From NCBI GenBank assembly GCA_012934845.2, contig WNNJ02002425.1, forward strand, positions 1 through 64,000: a stretch of 64,000 nt of DNA, in the 5' to 3' direction. Every line of letters begins with the position of its first letter. Position 1 is the first letter of the stretch. Under the pieces are notes generated by a model. The model searched no databases. It saw nothing but the letters and a program-made list of their open reading frames with translations, and had not been told where the DNA came from. The DNA comes from Pomphorhynchus laevis. Lineage: Eukaryota > Acanthocephala > Palaeacanthocephala > Echinorhynchida > Pomphorhynchidae. The translations under genes were made by a program, and so were the position numbers. Shown here piece after piece: positions 1 through 11,139 of this stretch.

Positions 1-65
1 AGAGCGAAACGTTTTCAATAAAATTTTGAATCTATTTTGCTTGTGCTGGTGTAAATCGTAAGATA

Positions 66-66
<1 letters not shown>
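1..66 (+). repeat. Pseudo-LTR tail of a Penelope-like element (partial)
   Basis: The window opens with GCGAAACG followed by TTTTCAATAAAA. This is the layout seen just after the hammerhead-like core in the other Penelope ends of this window (GAAAACG then an AAATAAA-like stretch near 14,014). The upstream half lies outside the window, so the call rests on this short match only. Confidence 0.35.

Positions 67-67
<1 letters not shown>

Positions 68-140
<73 letters not shown>
68..140. repeat. (TA)n microsatellite
   Basis: About 36 uninterrupted TA units. The 150 bases after it (141-288) hold no ORF. They contain one GGCGAAACG string that may be another Penelope end remnant, but nothing else I can name. 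Confidence 0.95.
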
Positions 141-146
<6 letters not shown>

Positions 147-286
147 TTATTATCGGGCGAAACGAAAACGGTTGTGGCAATGGCGCCGTTAGTAGTCAGG
201 GTGTATGGAATTGGATATCATGAAGGAAGGATTCTGTAGCTGGTTTTCAATGCGAAAGTCACCTCGTGTGACCTAGCAACTATTCG

Positions 287-288
<2 letters not shown>

Positions 289-358
<70 letters not shown>
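289..358. repeat. (TA)n microsatellite
   Basis: About 35 TA units directly before the left pseudo-LTR of the 0.5-3.2 kb Penelope element. Position and sequence fit an insertion into TA-repeat DNA. Confidence 0.95.
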
Positions 359-366
<8 letters not shown>

Positions 367-376
367 TAATGTATAT

Positions 377-461
377 AAGAAGAAATTTTTCGAAACGCGT
401 TGTGTTAATAAATTAGAAGTTTTTGTTCTCTGGATTAATTAACTGATAATTAAACAGATTA

Positions 462-466
<5 letters not shown>
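377..466 (+). repeat. Left pseudo-LTR of the first Penelope element
   Basis: About 90 bases that repeat at 3259-3348 with a handful of differences: the AAGAAGAAATTTTTC start, GAAACGCGTTG, a TTAATAAATTA box, and a GATAATTAAACAGATT tail. This direct repeat on both sides of the coding region is the pseudo-LTR arrangement of Penelope elements. The left copy lacks the first bases of the hammerhead box (CTG), so it looks truncated at the (TA)n junction. Confidence 0.75.

Positions 467-541
<75 letters not shown>
467..541. repeat. (TA)n microsatellite
   Basis: TA repeat with one TG interruption, between the left pseudo-LTR and the coding part of the Penelope element. Confidence 0.95.
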
Positions 542-546
<5 letters not shown>

Positions 547-553
547 TCCTCGT

Positions 554-2345
554 GTGAATTCTATATATATTTTTTTAAATAGATCATATATTGATTATAT
601 GTTGATCAAAAAGTCTAAAATAAAAACACACTTTCAATTTCTGCAAGACTGTCTTGACAATTACGTCACTCCACGTGGAATCAAGATACAAAAAGAGATT
701 CAAGCGAATCTTGGTGTCCTTCCTGCGCATGTCAACAAGCGCATTTACGAGCAATGGCAAAGAATTATAAAGCACGCTGAAACAGAATTAACACGAACAC
801 TTCGAAACTTATTTGGTTATATGTATAATACGGATCGATGTAACATTAATGAAAACGAATATAAATATTGGATTAAAAACAAATGTAAAATGTTAAAAAT
901 CATATCTGGTAAAGAAGTACATCCGATCGGATTATATAATCTAGAATATCATCCGAACAGAAGGTTTAGGAATAAAAGAAGAAAGTTAAAAAACAACACA
1001 ATCTCTACCAGCATAGTAGAGAATATCTGAAATATAGATATCACAGAAGAACAAATAAACCTACTAGAGCTAGGATTAAAATTTATACCCTCTGTTAGAG
1101 AGTTCAACAGACAATATTTCGTACGAGCGATCAAGAAAACTAGTGTCGGAATACACAAAGATATAGAAAATTCAGAATTAAGACATCTGACAATCAATCA
1201 ATATATGAATAAACCTGACATTCGAAAATTGATTTATGTGAACCACAATGCGAAGCGAATATAATATGAATCCTTCATTAATGAAAGGAATTACGCAATT
1301 AAATAAAAATACAGAAATTGTAATAAAACAAGCGGACAAAGATGGGAAAGTTGTAATATGGGGTAAAACGGACTACGTCCGCTTTACCAGCGGACTACTA
1401 TGCGGACTACTATAAAGCGGACTACTATGAGGCAGAAAGTCAATTAAATACTGATACATATAAAGAGCTGAGCAATGAAGATTATAAAGACACGATAATG
1501 AATACAATTAACAAAAGCAATAATATTTTACAACATGATAAAGCAATGACTGTCGAAAACCCACTTCATGGTAGATTCTATCTCCTACCCAAGTTACACA
1601 AAAATAGTGTACCGGTACCTGGAAGACCGATTGTTAGTAACTGCAATACATGGAGTGAAAACATATCTAAATACATCAGTAAACAACTACAACCATTACT
1701 TGATCATGTCCAATCACATATTAGAAGCACCGATGATTTTCTTCGGAAATTATAAAACAATGAACTAACAATACATAAACACTCAATATTTGCAACGCTT
1801 GATGTAGAGTCGCTATATACATCAATCGACACAATGAAGGGAATTGATGCAATAAAGAAAAGAATGGTTCAAAGGGATTATGAACAAAATGAAATTGACA
1901 AAACTGGAGCACTTCTCGAACTAGTACTCAAAAACAACTGTTTTGAATTTAACGATAGATTATTTATACAAAAGAACGGGACTGCAATGGGTACTTCGGT
2001 AGCGCCCGTATACGCCAACCTATATGTAGCTAAGATTGAGGAGCAGTATCTAAATTCTCGAAGACTTAAACATCAAGCTTGGTTTAGATACATCGACAAC
2101 ATCTTAATAGTTTGGCCATACAACATTGAAAGCTTACAAGAACTTGTAGCAGATCTAAATCGTTTTAGTGAACTAAAATTTACATTGGCCTTACCAGAAA
2201 GCAACGGAAATACGAACTTTTTAGATACAACTATTTACAGAGATGAGCGCAGAAGGATTCAAACAACTCTGTATGAAAAGGAATCAAACGCGGCATCATA
2301 TGTGCACGCTAGCAGCTTTCATCCACCAAAAACAAAAAAAGAGCA
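554..2345 (+). pseudogene. Penelope-like element, N-terminal and reverse transcriptase part
   Basis: Inactive coding part of a Penelope-like retroelement (RT related to telomerase). The 554-1030 frame gives the conserved N-terminal region. 1270-1400 has the IKQADKDG motif, 1500-1750 has FYLLPKLHK and GRPIVS, and 1795-2340 carries the RT core: LDVESLYTSI (motif A), NGTAMGTSVAPVYANLY (motif B), then WFRYIDNIL where active enzymes have Y-x-D-D, and NFLDTTIYRD. At least four frame breaks or stops separate the pieces. The second catalytic Asp is read as Asn (RYIDN). A 12-base unit, GCGGACTACTAT, stands three times at 1390-1428 inside the gene. The GIY-YIG half follows in another frame at 2346. Confidence 0.85.
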
Positions 2346-3164
2346 TTGATATACAATGAATTTATCCGCAGAAGGAAAATATGCAGCGAGAAATCACAAT
2401 TTGAATCAAGTAGTAAAATATTAATGGACCAATTAATAAATAGGGGATATTCTCATAGACAGTGCCTAACACAGTACAACAGAGTTAGAAAAATGAACAG
2501 ATCAATTTTGCTGAAAAACCACAAAGAGGAAGCCTGCTCGGAGGACAATAAAAATATTAATTGTATTCTAGAGTATAACGCAGCGTTTGAAAATATTAAC
2601 AAATTACTAAACACAAACAAAGATCAAAATTTGACCAGCCTAAACAGAGTTAAGGTGTATTTTAAAAACAACAAAAACATTAAAAGTCAAATTGTACATT
2701 CAAAAATTAAAAATATGGCAGAAGCGACGAAAAGTATGGGTAGCTCAGTTCCATGTGAAGATAAAAGATGTAAATGTTGTGCGGATATAGTGAATGTTAC
2801 AAACACATTTAAGAGTCAACACACCGGGTTAACGTACAAAACAAGAGGTAACCATACTTGTAAATCAAAGAATATAATATATTTATCAACATGCAATGAT
2901 TGTCAAAAACAGTATATCGGAGAGAGCGGTAGACAATTAAACTTGAGAATGAATAATAGACGTGCTGATATTCTAAAGAACAAAATAGGATTTGATGGAG
3001 TGGTTAATCACAAAATTGAGTTTCCAAATCATATATTATCAACGCAAATTGTACAAGGAGGGTTTAAAAATATCTATGAAAGGAAACAAACGGAGCAATA
3101 TTGGATAGGACAAATCATGAGTGATAAAATGCTAAATAAGTATCATGAATATCATGTACCATGA
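2346..3164 (+). CDS. GIY-YIG endonuclease part of the first Penelope element
   Basis: A 272-residue frame forming the C-terminal half of a canonical Penelope protein. Residues 1-130 are the RT thumb and linker. Around residues 135-145 is the cysteine cluster CEDKRCKCC, followed by the GIY-YIG nuclease: NIIYLSTCNDCQKQYIGESG, the downstream RQLNLRMNNRR helix, then ERKQTEQYWIGQ near the end. The nuclease would nick DNA for target-primed reverse transcription. The start shown is only the first ATG of the frame; in the element this region was continuous with the RT upstream. The nuclease domain itself looks complete. Confidence 0.85.
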   Translation: MIYNEFIRRRKICSEKSQFESSSKILMDQLINRGYSHRQCLTQYNRVRKMNRSILLKNHKEEACSEDNKNINCILEYNAAFENINKLLNTNKDQNLTSLNRVKVYFKNNKNIKSQIVHSKIKNMAEATKSMGSSVPCEDKRCKCCADIVNVTNTFKSQHTGLTYKTRGNHTCKSKNIIYLSTCNDCQKQYIGESGRQLNLRMNNRRADILKNKIGFDGVVNHKIEFPNHILSTQIVQGGFKNIYERKQTEQYWIGQIMSDKMLNKYHEYHVP

Positions 3165-3255
3165 TAATTGGAATTTTGGTATGTGATTGATATACGCTGA
3201 ATTCTTTCATGTCGGAATCAAGATATATACTGCAGAAAATATCTAGTGTAATCAC

Positions 3256-3281
3256 CTGAAGAAGAAATTTTTCGAAACGCG
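3256..3281 (+). ncRNA. Hammerhead-ribozyme-like core at Penelope 3' end
   Basis: CTGAAGA (3256-3262) is followed 11 bases later by GAAAC (3274-3278), the two conserved hammerhead boxes. Hammerheads are known from Penelope pseudo-LTRs. Stem II here is weak (GAAA against TTTC with a two-base loop), so activity is doubtful. Confidence 0.45.
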
Positions 3282-3348
3282 TTGTTTTAATAAATTAAAA
3301 GATTTTGTTCTTTGGATTAATTAAATGATAATTAAACAGATTATATAT
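3259..3348 (+). repeat. Right pseudo-LTR of the first Penelope element
   Basis: Direct repeat partner of 377-466. It starts in the hammerhead box and ends in GATAATTAAACAGATT, followed by an imperfect AT palindrome at 3345-3395. It defines the 3' end of the element. Confidence 0.75.
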
Positions 3349-3572
3349 ATACAATATATAATATATATTATATATAATATATATCTTAATAGTCGACGTA
3401 TATATATTAAATAGATTAGAATTTCATTTGAGTCTAGTGGATTATTATGATTATTACTCGAATTATTATATACTCAAGGAACAGAGTGTAGAATTGATAT
3501 TTTATATATGCTATAACAAATATAATGGCTAACTAATATAAATTCTGCCATCAAGTACTAATGTTATTATCA

Positions 3573-3815
3573 ATCAGATAACTGAGTCTACGTAATTTAT
3601 ATACTTTATATAAATAAATATAAATAATAAATAATTATATAAGATTTTATACAAAAATCTTATATAATCTTATTAATCTTATTTTATTATTTATTTTAAA
3701 TAATAAAATAAATAATTGTTTTAAGATTTTTTATAATTTAAATCAAGTTAAAATTTATAATTGAAATTTAAAATAAAAGTCATTTTTTGTGTTATGACTA
3801 ATAAATAACAAACGA
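3573..3815 (-). mobile_element. Naiad-like element, 3' terminal fragment
   Basis: Begins with ACTGAGTCTACGTA, the reverse complement of the family's 3' end, and runs through the AT-rich 3' region to the block matching ACAGACGTTGTATCAGA in other copies. No coding part remains: a strongly 5'-truncated insertion. Confidence 0.75.
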
Positions 3816-5544
3816 TGTATAGAGTTATACAATTAACTCTATATTTATGTAACTCTACTTTATATTTATGTAATGATTAGAGTTATTACTATTGTTATTA
3901 TTGTTATCCTGAAATAATTTAGCTTTAAATTATTTTTGTAATTTAAAGAAAATTTATTTAGTTAGAACAAAAATAAGTGATTGTATCAATAAAATTAAAA
4001 TTATAGTTTGAATTAAATAACTATACTTATTAATTAATACTTATTTGTATTGTTAATCTTTAGAGTAAAATATTTTTTCTTTAGAAAAACATGTCTGCTA
4101 TTTTTAGCATTTATGATAAGATATTTTTCAAAATAATATTAAACATCATACAAATATTTTAATTGAAAAGTAAGTGTGTAATAAATAAAGCTTATAAAAC
4201 ATGGAATAGAAGAGCACATATTACATCTTATATTTTTATTGAAATTTAACGAAGTTGATTTGATTAACAGTTTCGATACTCACGAATTCACCACTAAATA
4301 ACATTTAATTTTAATATTGATATTTTAAATTAATCGCCTATTAAAAAATGTGTGAAATAATTAAAAATTAATCAAAAATAGATTTGAATTAATCATACAT
4401 TTAAAAAATGTCAAAATTAATTTTAAAAAATTTACAAGTTTTGCACTAATCGACATTAATTTCACTTAGATAGTTTAATCATAAAGCGAAAATTTTAATC
4501 ATTTTTAATCATTTTCACCATTCAAAATTTATTGGTTGCTAGCAAAATTACATAGAGCTCAGACTTACAATAATTCCTATGAGAATGTTCAATGTGTGAA
4601 CACTAATTAATAACCAAAAAGTCGATATTTTACTAAAATTCACATTTGGTATTTCTTAGTTTTTGTAAATACAGTAATAAACTACATTAACAAAGTTCAA
4701 AGCAGCCAATCCATAAACAAATAAGATCGTTATATTAATTTTTGAATTATCTCATATATATCTTATGTTTACTTACATATTATAGTCAATTTCTGAGAGT
4801 AGAAATGAGAACGTTAGGTTATAAATTAGTAAAATTCTATTGAGTTTTGCTCCCTATATATTTACATAACTTAATAACTTCAAGGCACCGCAAAACACAT
4901 AGCATATTTTATCACTTCAGTTATTTTGTGGGTTGTTGGTAATTCGTAAAAATTGTCAATAGAAACGAGGCTTTATTGATTAATGTGATAACTGTAATGG
5001 AAAATATGACATATTATTAAAGCAGATATTAAAAAATATATGCGAAAAAAAATTATTGTTTTTAGCTACATTGTATATGTTCACTAAACCCATCATCTTA
5101 TCAAAAGTAATCGTGACAACATTTTTGAAGAAAATAAAGTTATTTTATACAGTTTGCGGTAGTTTATTACACTTTAAAATATAATTGAATATGATTTATC
5201 CGGGGAAAGATATGTATTAATCTGCATCACCTGTCGGCTTGATCAAAAATATCAATTAAAATTAATAAATTCAAGTTTTATTTTTTGGAACAAAATGTAC
5301 TTTATTTTCATAAAGTACATATTTTTGTACCCGAGTAGTTCAGATGATGATTACTACACTGATCAATCAGATCACGAAATTTACTTTTTATTATATCTTC
5401 TCGAGATCAGGATTGATTTTTATCTATTTTAGGTCATATTGATTACGAGGTAATCTCGAAATCTTAGTCTATATAAAACAATTTTTTAGAGAAAATAAAG
5501 TCAATATAAGCCTTAACCCAGTTATTATTTCAAAACATTTGGAT
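3816..5544. other. Gene-less AT-rich stretch
   Basis: About 1.7 kb with no ORF above background, no recognisable RNA gene and no clear repeat boundary on either strand. Probably decayed intergenic or old repeat DNA. Confidence 0.6.
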
Positions 5545-6715
5545 TAATGTAGGTTTGGTGAATTATTGAGTGGATTCGCTTGATGGTTGAGGTTTCTTAC
5601 GGATGCTCGTCGAATCACCAACGATACACATTTTGCGAGGATGAATGAGATGTTACTTATAAGGAAAGTGATGCATTCATTATAGGGTGTATTGTGTTTA
5701 ACCGCCTGTTGGAGTGCGATCTGTCGTAATACTCTTTCTGCAGCAGGACCTATGTTTCCGAGCGTAGAAAACGTGATAGGGTGAAATTCGGATTACTCAA
5801 TTTTTGCCACTCGTTCAGCATATTTGGCTCGTTTTCTATTCTCATGATAATCATGCGAATCGTTCATCCATTGGGAATACGATGAGGCAAGCGGGTTAAA
5901 AACACAAACGTCCATGAAAGACCGCTTTATCGTTGTTCCGAATCGATTATTGCATGCTATGTCTAGTCGATCCGAACTCTCTGTGGTTATACTGATGTTA
6001 TCAAATAGCATTAAATCTGGAACTGGTAGGAGTGACGGCTCAATAACAACATTGGCACACACATCACGAAGTGCTAACGCGATTTTGTCTCTTATTGTGT
6101 GATGTCGTATGAAAGGTATTCCACCAACTTGACATGATAGTGCGTGTGCAATGTCGAAGTTCTGTCCACAAATATATTTGGATGGGGTGTTTAGTGGTTC
6201 CTATCCATATCTTGCTGATATCGAGTCTTGAAATTGTTGCTTCGATAAGTAGCGACCAGTTTGTGTAACAGGAAAAGTGCTGAGCCATAACGAGGTTCCA
6301 GAATTATTAGTTATATGTTTTATATTCTCCATTTCTATTCTTGTTAGTTCGTCAAATACCTGCATTTGCATTTCTTTGTGTCGCAATTGTTTTTCTTCCT
6401 TTATTTGCAGGACAATTTTGAATTGACTAATTTCCCATTGTGAGCAATCAAGGTCATTCATAAAAATTTCAACACATTCGTGATGAAAATGTGTATTCTT
6501 GTGACGTATTTGAGATAGATTTATTTATTTCAAGCCTCCTAGTTTAATTGGTAGCTGAACAATTATATCCCATTTCGAGTGTAAATTACTTTGCCCGATT
6601 ATCTGTGGCAATAGATCTCTAAACACTGTTGAATCTAGTTCTTCTAGCCATTGCGAATCAATTAGAGTTGTTCTTTTTAGGTGTGCCCATCTGGACTGTA
6701 GACTCTTAAGAGGCA
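5545..6715 (-). pseudogene. RLE-B LINE, C-terminal half (endonuclease)
   Basis: Reading the minus strand from 6715 down gives the post-RT region (RWAHLKRTTLIDSQWL, LPIKLGGL), then a cysteine/histidine knuckle (ICGQ..., AHALSC), RHHTIRD, and the restriction-like endonuclease core RLDIACNNRF...RSFMDVCVFNP. After that come KYAERVAKIE, SLVIRRASVRNL and the end. The D...DV spacing fits a PD-(D/E)xK fold. The pieces lie in several frames. Homologous regions recur at 49.8-50.7 and 62.4-63.1 kb. The adjoining RT fragment at 6716 is on the opposite strand, so the locus is rearranged. Confidence 0.75.
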
Positions 6716-7395
6716 GTATGAAAGCTAAGTGGCTATCTATGACATCACCTACATCTATGGCATTACCTACACCTTACATTACGCATCACCTACATCCATG
6801 GCATTGGAGAAAGAATTGTTATGCTCAGAGAAAGGATTCACACAGGGCGACCCCTCGCGACGGCTACATACGCAGATGCCTCACTTCCGCTCATCAGACA
6901 GTTAGAAAATAGAATTCCCGAGATAATGCATCAGTGGTACGCGGAAGATGGCACATGTGTTGGATCCTACGAACATTTGGTTTTCCTATGGAACACCCTG
7001 CAAGAAATAAGTCATGGTTTTGGATATTACATCAATCCATCAAAATGCACTCTCCTTATTCACCCAACAAATAGACATAAAGAAGCAATATTCTTTAGGC
7101 AAAATAATGTTAAAAAATGACAAGAGGGATGAAGATACTCGGTAGCTTCATAGGCCAATCAGACTACATCGAAGAAATGGTTAAGAAGACTGCAGATGAT
7201 TGGATACAAGAAATCAAATTATTAACAGATATAACTATATCTGTAAAAAAATGGTTAAGAAGACTGCAGATGATTGGATACAAGAAATCAAATTATTAAC
7301 AGATATAACTATATCTGTAAAAAAATGGTTAAGAAGACTGCAGATGATTGGATACAAGAGATCAAATACAAGAGATCGAATTGAGCGGTAACTAG
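6716..7395 (+). pseudogene. RLE-B LINE, reverse transcriptase fragment
   Basis: Plus-strand frames at 6821-7120 carry RT motifs B to D: FTQGD-like remnant, LPLIRQLENRIPEIMHQWYAEDG (catalytic box as YAED instead of YADD), GFGYYINPSKCTLLIHP, then a KILGSFIGQSDYIEE block at 7126. It matches the RT at 44.1-44.6 kb. It sits head to head with the endonuclease half at 5545-6715, so the two parts of the LINE now face opposite ways. Confidence 0.75.
7176..7370 (+). repeat. 74-bp tandem duplication inside LINE RT
   Basis: A unit starting AATGGTTAAGAAGACTGCAG begins at 7176, 7250 and 7324, exactly 74 bases apart and nearly identical. Since 74 is not a multiple of three, each unit shifts the frame. It is a local duplication after insertion, not part of the LINE protein. 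Confidence 0.9.
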
Positions 7396-7489
7396 AGCAG
7401 CCAGCTAAATTTTTCTTCTTTTTCCATATCGGTATGGTAGTATACCACAATGATATGGTATATCGGTTAGCTCTGACAACCGCTCGGTA

Positions 7490-8530
7490 TCCTATAATTA
7501 GCAATGATTTTGTTAAAGAAGCTGGTTAGCCAGCGGACTGTGTCTCAACTTTTTGCCTTCCAGAGCTCAATCGCAATGTCGTCTGGTCTTGTATCTTTAC
7601 TTGTCATTATACGCTTTAATGCTTCCTTTACCTCGTCCTCACCTATTTGAGGTAATAGACCAAACATTACTGCAACTTCTGCGATCGGGGTGTGCGGAAA
7701 CTCTTCTACTCTACCTCCTTTGAACTCCGCTCCTTCCTGGTGGTTGCTCCTCTATCGTGGAATAATCTGCCATTCATATACGCCAATCAACTTCCCTTCC
7801 TTGCTTCAAACGCCAGATCCGATCCCATTTAAACAATTTATCTGCTTGACTTTTTCATTTTTTGTTAGTGGTCATGTAAGCGTGCAGCTGGCTCACATTT
7901 GCAACGTTAAATAAATTTGTATTATTATTTTCTCAAACTTGTTATCGATCGATTAATAGGTTACCGTCCCTTCCATTGAACCAGCAAAATCTTTTGATAT
8001 CCTGTGCGCTTTGATGCCTTCGCTTTACAAGCCAAAATAGGTATCGCTCATCATTGCGTGTATCAAGTCGTTTTTGGACATTATCATAGTGAATAGCTCT
8101 GACAATCGCAACGGCCTTCTTAGCGCTTCTCTTTGCTAAATGGTATGCATGCTAGTTTGTGTATCTTGCCGATGAGATATGCATGGATAGTCGTTTCTTG
8201 TTTTTGATTTTTGCTTTTACATCTTCCGTCCAGAACCATGTATTTGGCTTAATGTATCTTTTACGGCTTTTGTACGACAAACTGTCTTATCCGCTATCGT
8301 ACGCACTGTATGTCGAGTCTAGCCTCACATTTCTTGACTGTTGTTACTTCGTGAAACCGTATCTTCGAGATAACCTCTGCTTCCATATCGCCATAACGCC
8401 ATTATTTTGTTCTAGATGATCCTGTGCGATTATCCATAACTTTTTTTGTTGAGATGGCTAGATTTTCATGACTACAATTATCGGGCGATGTTGCGTTGCG
8501 ATCGTCTCGTATGGTACGATCTTAGCATTA
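7490..8530 (-). pseudogene. RTE-like LINE fragment, split
   Basis: Minus strand. 8530-7930 reads as the end of an apurinic-type endonuclease (TIATQHRPIIV) and the linker before the RT (DVKAKIKNKKR, HLAKRSAKKAVAIVRA, DGNLLIDR). 7700-7550 continues with EVKEALKRIM...DTRPDDIAIELWKA, the classic start of an RTE-group RT, and then WLTSFFNKI. Many stops. A different plus-strand LINE end (7690-7915) separates the two parts. Confidence 0.6.
7690..7915 (+). mobile_element. LINE C-terminal scrap (CR1/Jockey-like)
   Basis: A short frame reads RSFLVVAPLSWNNLPF, matching the R-S-F-x-x-x-A-P-x-x-W-N-x-L-P tail of many LINE proteins, and ends in AAATTTGTATTATTATT. Only about 70 residues remain. Confidence 0.5.
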
Positions 8531-8589
8531 GTTACCGTGGGCAAGTGATTATTTAAGTAAATATAAATCAGAGTAAAGTAAATATATTT

Positions 8590-9037
8590 CTGAATTAAGG
8601 TATAAAATGTTGCCGCCATTAGAACGAATAATTTATAATTATAATTCAGAATTAAAATAAATATGTAACAAAGATACCAGAAACATTATGGCAGCAGAAT
8701 GAAATTGCATAAGTCTTAGTTTTGAAAAAAATAAATGAATATATATGTACCCGTAATCTAGAAGGAATTAAAAATGGTGAACTATGGAAAATGCCATCAA
8801 AGGATATAAATATAGATAAATATAAATGATAAAAATAAAATTTACAATTCGGCTAATGATTTAAATACTTAGTTTAGTAAGCTGATTAATAACAAATACT
8901 TAAATACATCTAAGATTAAAATTTGGAAAGATAATATATTTGATAAACTCAAAAAGAGAATGAAAATAACAATCAACTATATAAGGAAAAATAAAATTAA
9001 TAAAGATAATTATTTAGAACTTATAAAATTAAAAAAA
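8590..9037 (+). mobile_element. Naiad-like element, pre-RT fragment
   Basis: Plus-strand match to the region before the RT in this family: KVLPPLERIIYNY-like start, the Cys/His segment ending YICTRNLE, and a block corresponding to 23,850-24,090 in the long copy. Several stops. It is cut at 9037, where a minus-strand copy begins with the 3' end motif. Confidence 0.65.
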
Positions 9038-10760
9038 ACGTCTACGTATTTAATATAATTATAAACTAAACAAAACATAATAATGCTAAATCAAAATTTA
9101 ATAATAAAATAATAAAATTAATAATTGTTATAAGATTTTTTATAATTTAAATCAAGTAGAAATAAAAAATTAAAATTTAAAAAACTTCATTTTTATGAAT
9201 TGACTAATAAATAACAAACGTTGTATCAGAATAAGAATTAGAGGTCATCAGGAGGAACTACTATGCTATCAGGTTTCGGCCCCTAACTCCTCTACCCAAC
9301 ATAGCAGCGGGTCCAAATACATGCTAATGATGTATTTCCTCCGATAAAACTATCTAGTATCTTATTCTAATACGAAGTATATTATTCACTATCCATCCAT
9401 AAAAATTTGTCACATAAGAGTTTAAACTTATTCTTTTTATTATTGTGCTGATTTATATATTTTAATATTTTCTGCTTGATATTATTTTTATAGTAACCTA
9501 GTTTAAAATATGTATCTATTAAATTATTTAAATGATTTTGAAGAAAGCCAATATCATTACATATTGTTGCAATTCTTAAAATTTCATTATTTAATGTATT
9601 ATATTTTATATTATATGGTATGCATGAATGCTCATGCAAAAATATGTTTCTTGTAAATTTAAATATGTCATCTTTACGATATAAATTAATAGTAGTTTTA
9701 GTTAATGTTAATTCAATCTTGATATACACCTTCTTTATCATTAATATTGGTTTTGTTAAGATAAATGTGCTCACTAATTGAATAAAAATTATTAGAATTA
9801 AATACACATATATCATCAATGTATCGAAACATATATTTCATATATTTATATTGTTTAGATTTAGTTTTTACACAGTTATGAACAAATTCATATTCTATAA
9901 AGCTTAAAAACAAGTCAGCTATAATTGGGCTACTATTACCACCCATTGGAACACCTTTTACTTGTCTAAATATAGATGTCCCTACTTTTAAATAATTTTG
10001 ATTTATCAAAATATTTAAGGATTCTATTAATTCAATTTTATCCATATATTTATATTTACTTTGATGGTTTAATTTTTGTTAGATAGGCGTTATAATTATT
10101 ATAACATATATATGTATATCTTTTTCCGAATATAAGATTAATTAATTTTACTAACGCTTCTTTAATATCTACTAAATCTAGATTTGTATAAAGCGTACTA
10201 AAATCGTATGTATTTATATTTTGAAATATTATTCCTTTTGTCTGTTCTAAAAATTCTTTTGTAGAATTAATACTGAAATAGTGTTTTATACCAGTATTAA
10301 TTTCGATTACCTTGCAATATTTTTTAAAATGTGCTTTAATTACTTTAAGTATTTTATTCATATAGACAGAAAGTGGTTTTAATGTACATTTAAACGCACT
10401 ACATATGAACCTAGGTTTTATTGGATGTTTATGTAATTTTGGATTCCAATATAATATAGGTATAGTTTTATTATCTGATTCAACCTTTATACCCTTTTAC
10501 CAATTATAGAACAGTGACTTGTAATAATTGTTTCTAAACTTAACTCACTACGATCATATGTTGGATTTACATTTAAATGATTAGAATTATACTCTTTCAT
10601 TAGTATATCATAATAAAGCTTTTTGCATATGAAGACAAAGTGATTACTAGCTTTATCAATAGTTGTTATTATATCTTTTAATTTATCATTTAATTTAGTA
10701 AGTTCTGTATACATATCTTTATTAATTTTATCTTTCCTTTTATAATTGTTTCTTATTTTT
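9038..10760 (-). mobile_element. Naiad-like element, long minus copy
   Basis: Order on the minus strand: pre-RT block (10,714-10,487; DKASNHFVFICKKLYYD), RT fingers (10,361-10,056; YDFSTLYTNLDLVDIKEAL), RT palm (10,045-9713; RQVKGVPMGGNSSP, FRYIDDI) and C-terminal region (9819-9382; NIFLHEHSCIPY...KFLWMDSE). The structured 3' region (9345-9235) and the 3' end (9038) follow. Frame breaks separate the ORFs, and a short deletion follows FRYIDDI. It shares a one-base frame change before the RT with the copy at 23.8-25.8 kb. The 3' end lacks the last 16 bases. Confidence 0.85.
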
Positions 10761-10769
10761 TAAAACACA

Positions 10770-11120
10770 TTTAAAAAAATATTATAAGGTAATCGAAATT
10801 AATAAAAAATTAATAGTGTATGAAATTAATAGTGTAATCTAAATTAATAGTGTATAAAACACTAGTTCAGTTTTAATCCCACAAAAGAATTTTTAGAACA
10901 TACAAAAGGAATAAATATTCAGAATATAAATTTCGATTTTAGTACGTTTTATTCAAATTTAGATTTAGCAAATATTATAGAAGCGTTAAAAAAATTTATA
11001 ATCTTATATTCGGAAAAAGATATACATATATGATATTATAACTATAACGCCTATCTAGCGGAAATTAAACGATCAAATAAACATAAATATATAGATGAAA
11101 TTGAATTAATAGAATCCTAT
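10770..11120 (+). mobile_element. Naiad-like RT fragment, diverged
   Basis: Plus-strand match to RT fingers (FSTFYSNLDLANIIEAL, FGKRYTYM), with a small local tandem of TTAATAGTGTA units at 10,808-10,855. Several stops. The right side ends at an unrelated junction near 11,120. Confidence 0.65.
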
Positions 11121-11139
11121 TATAATCCTAGTAAGGAAC

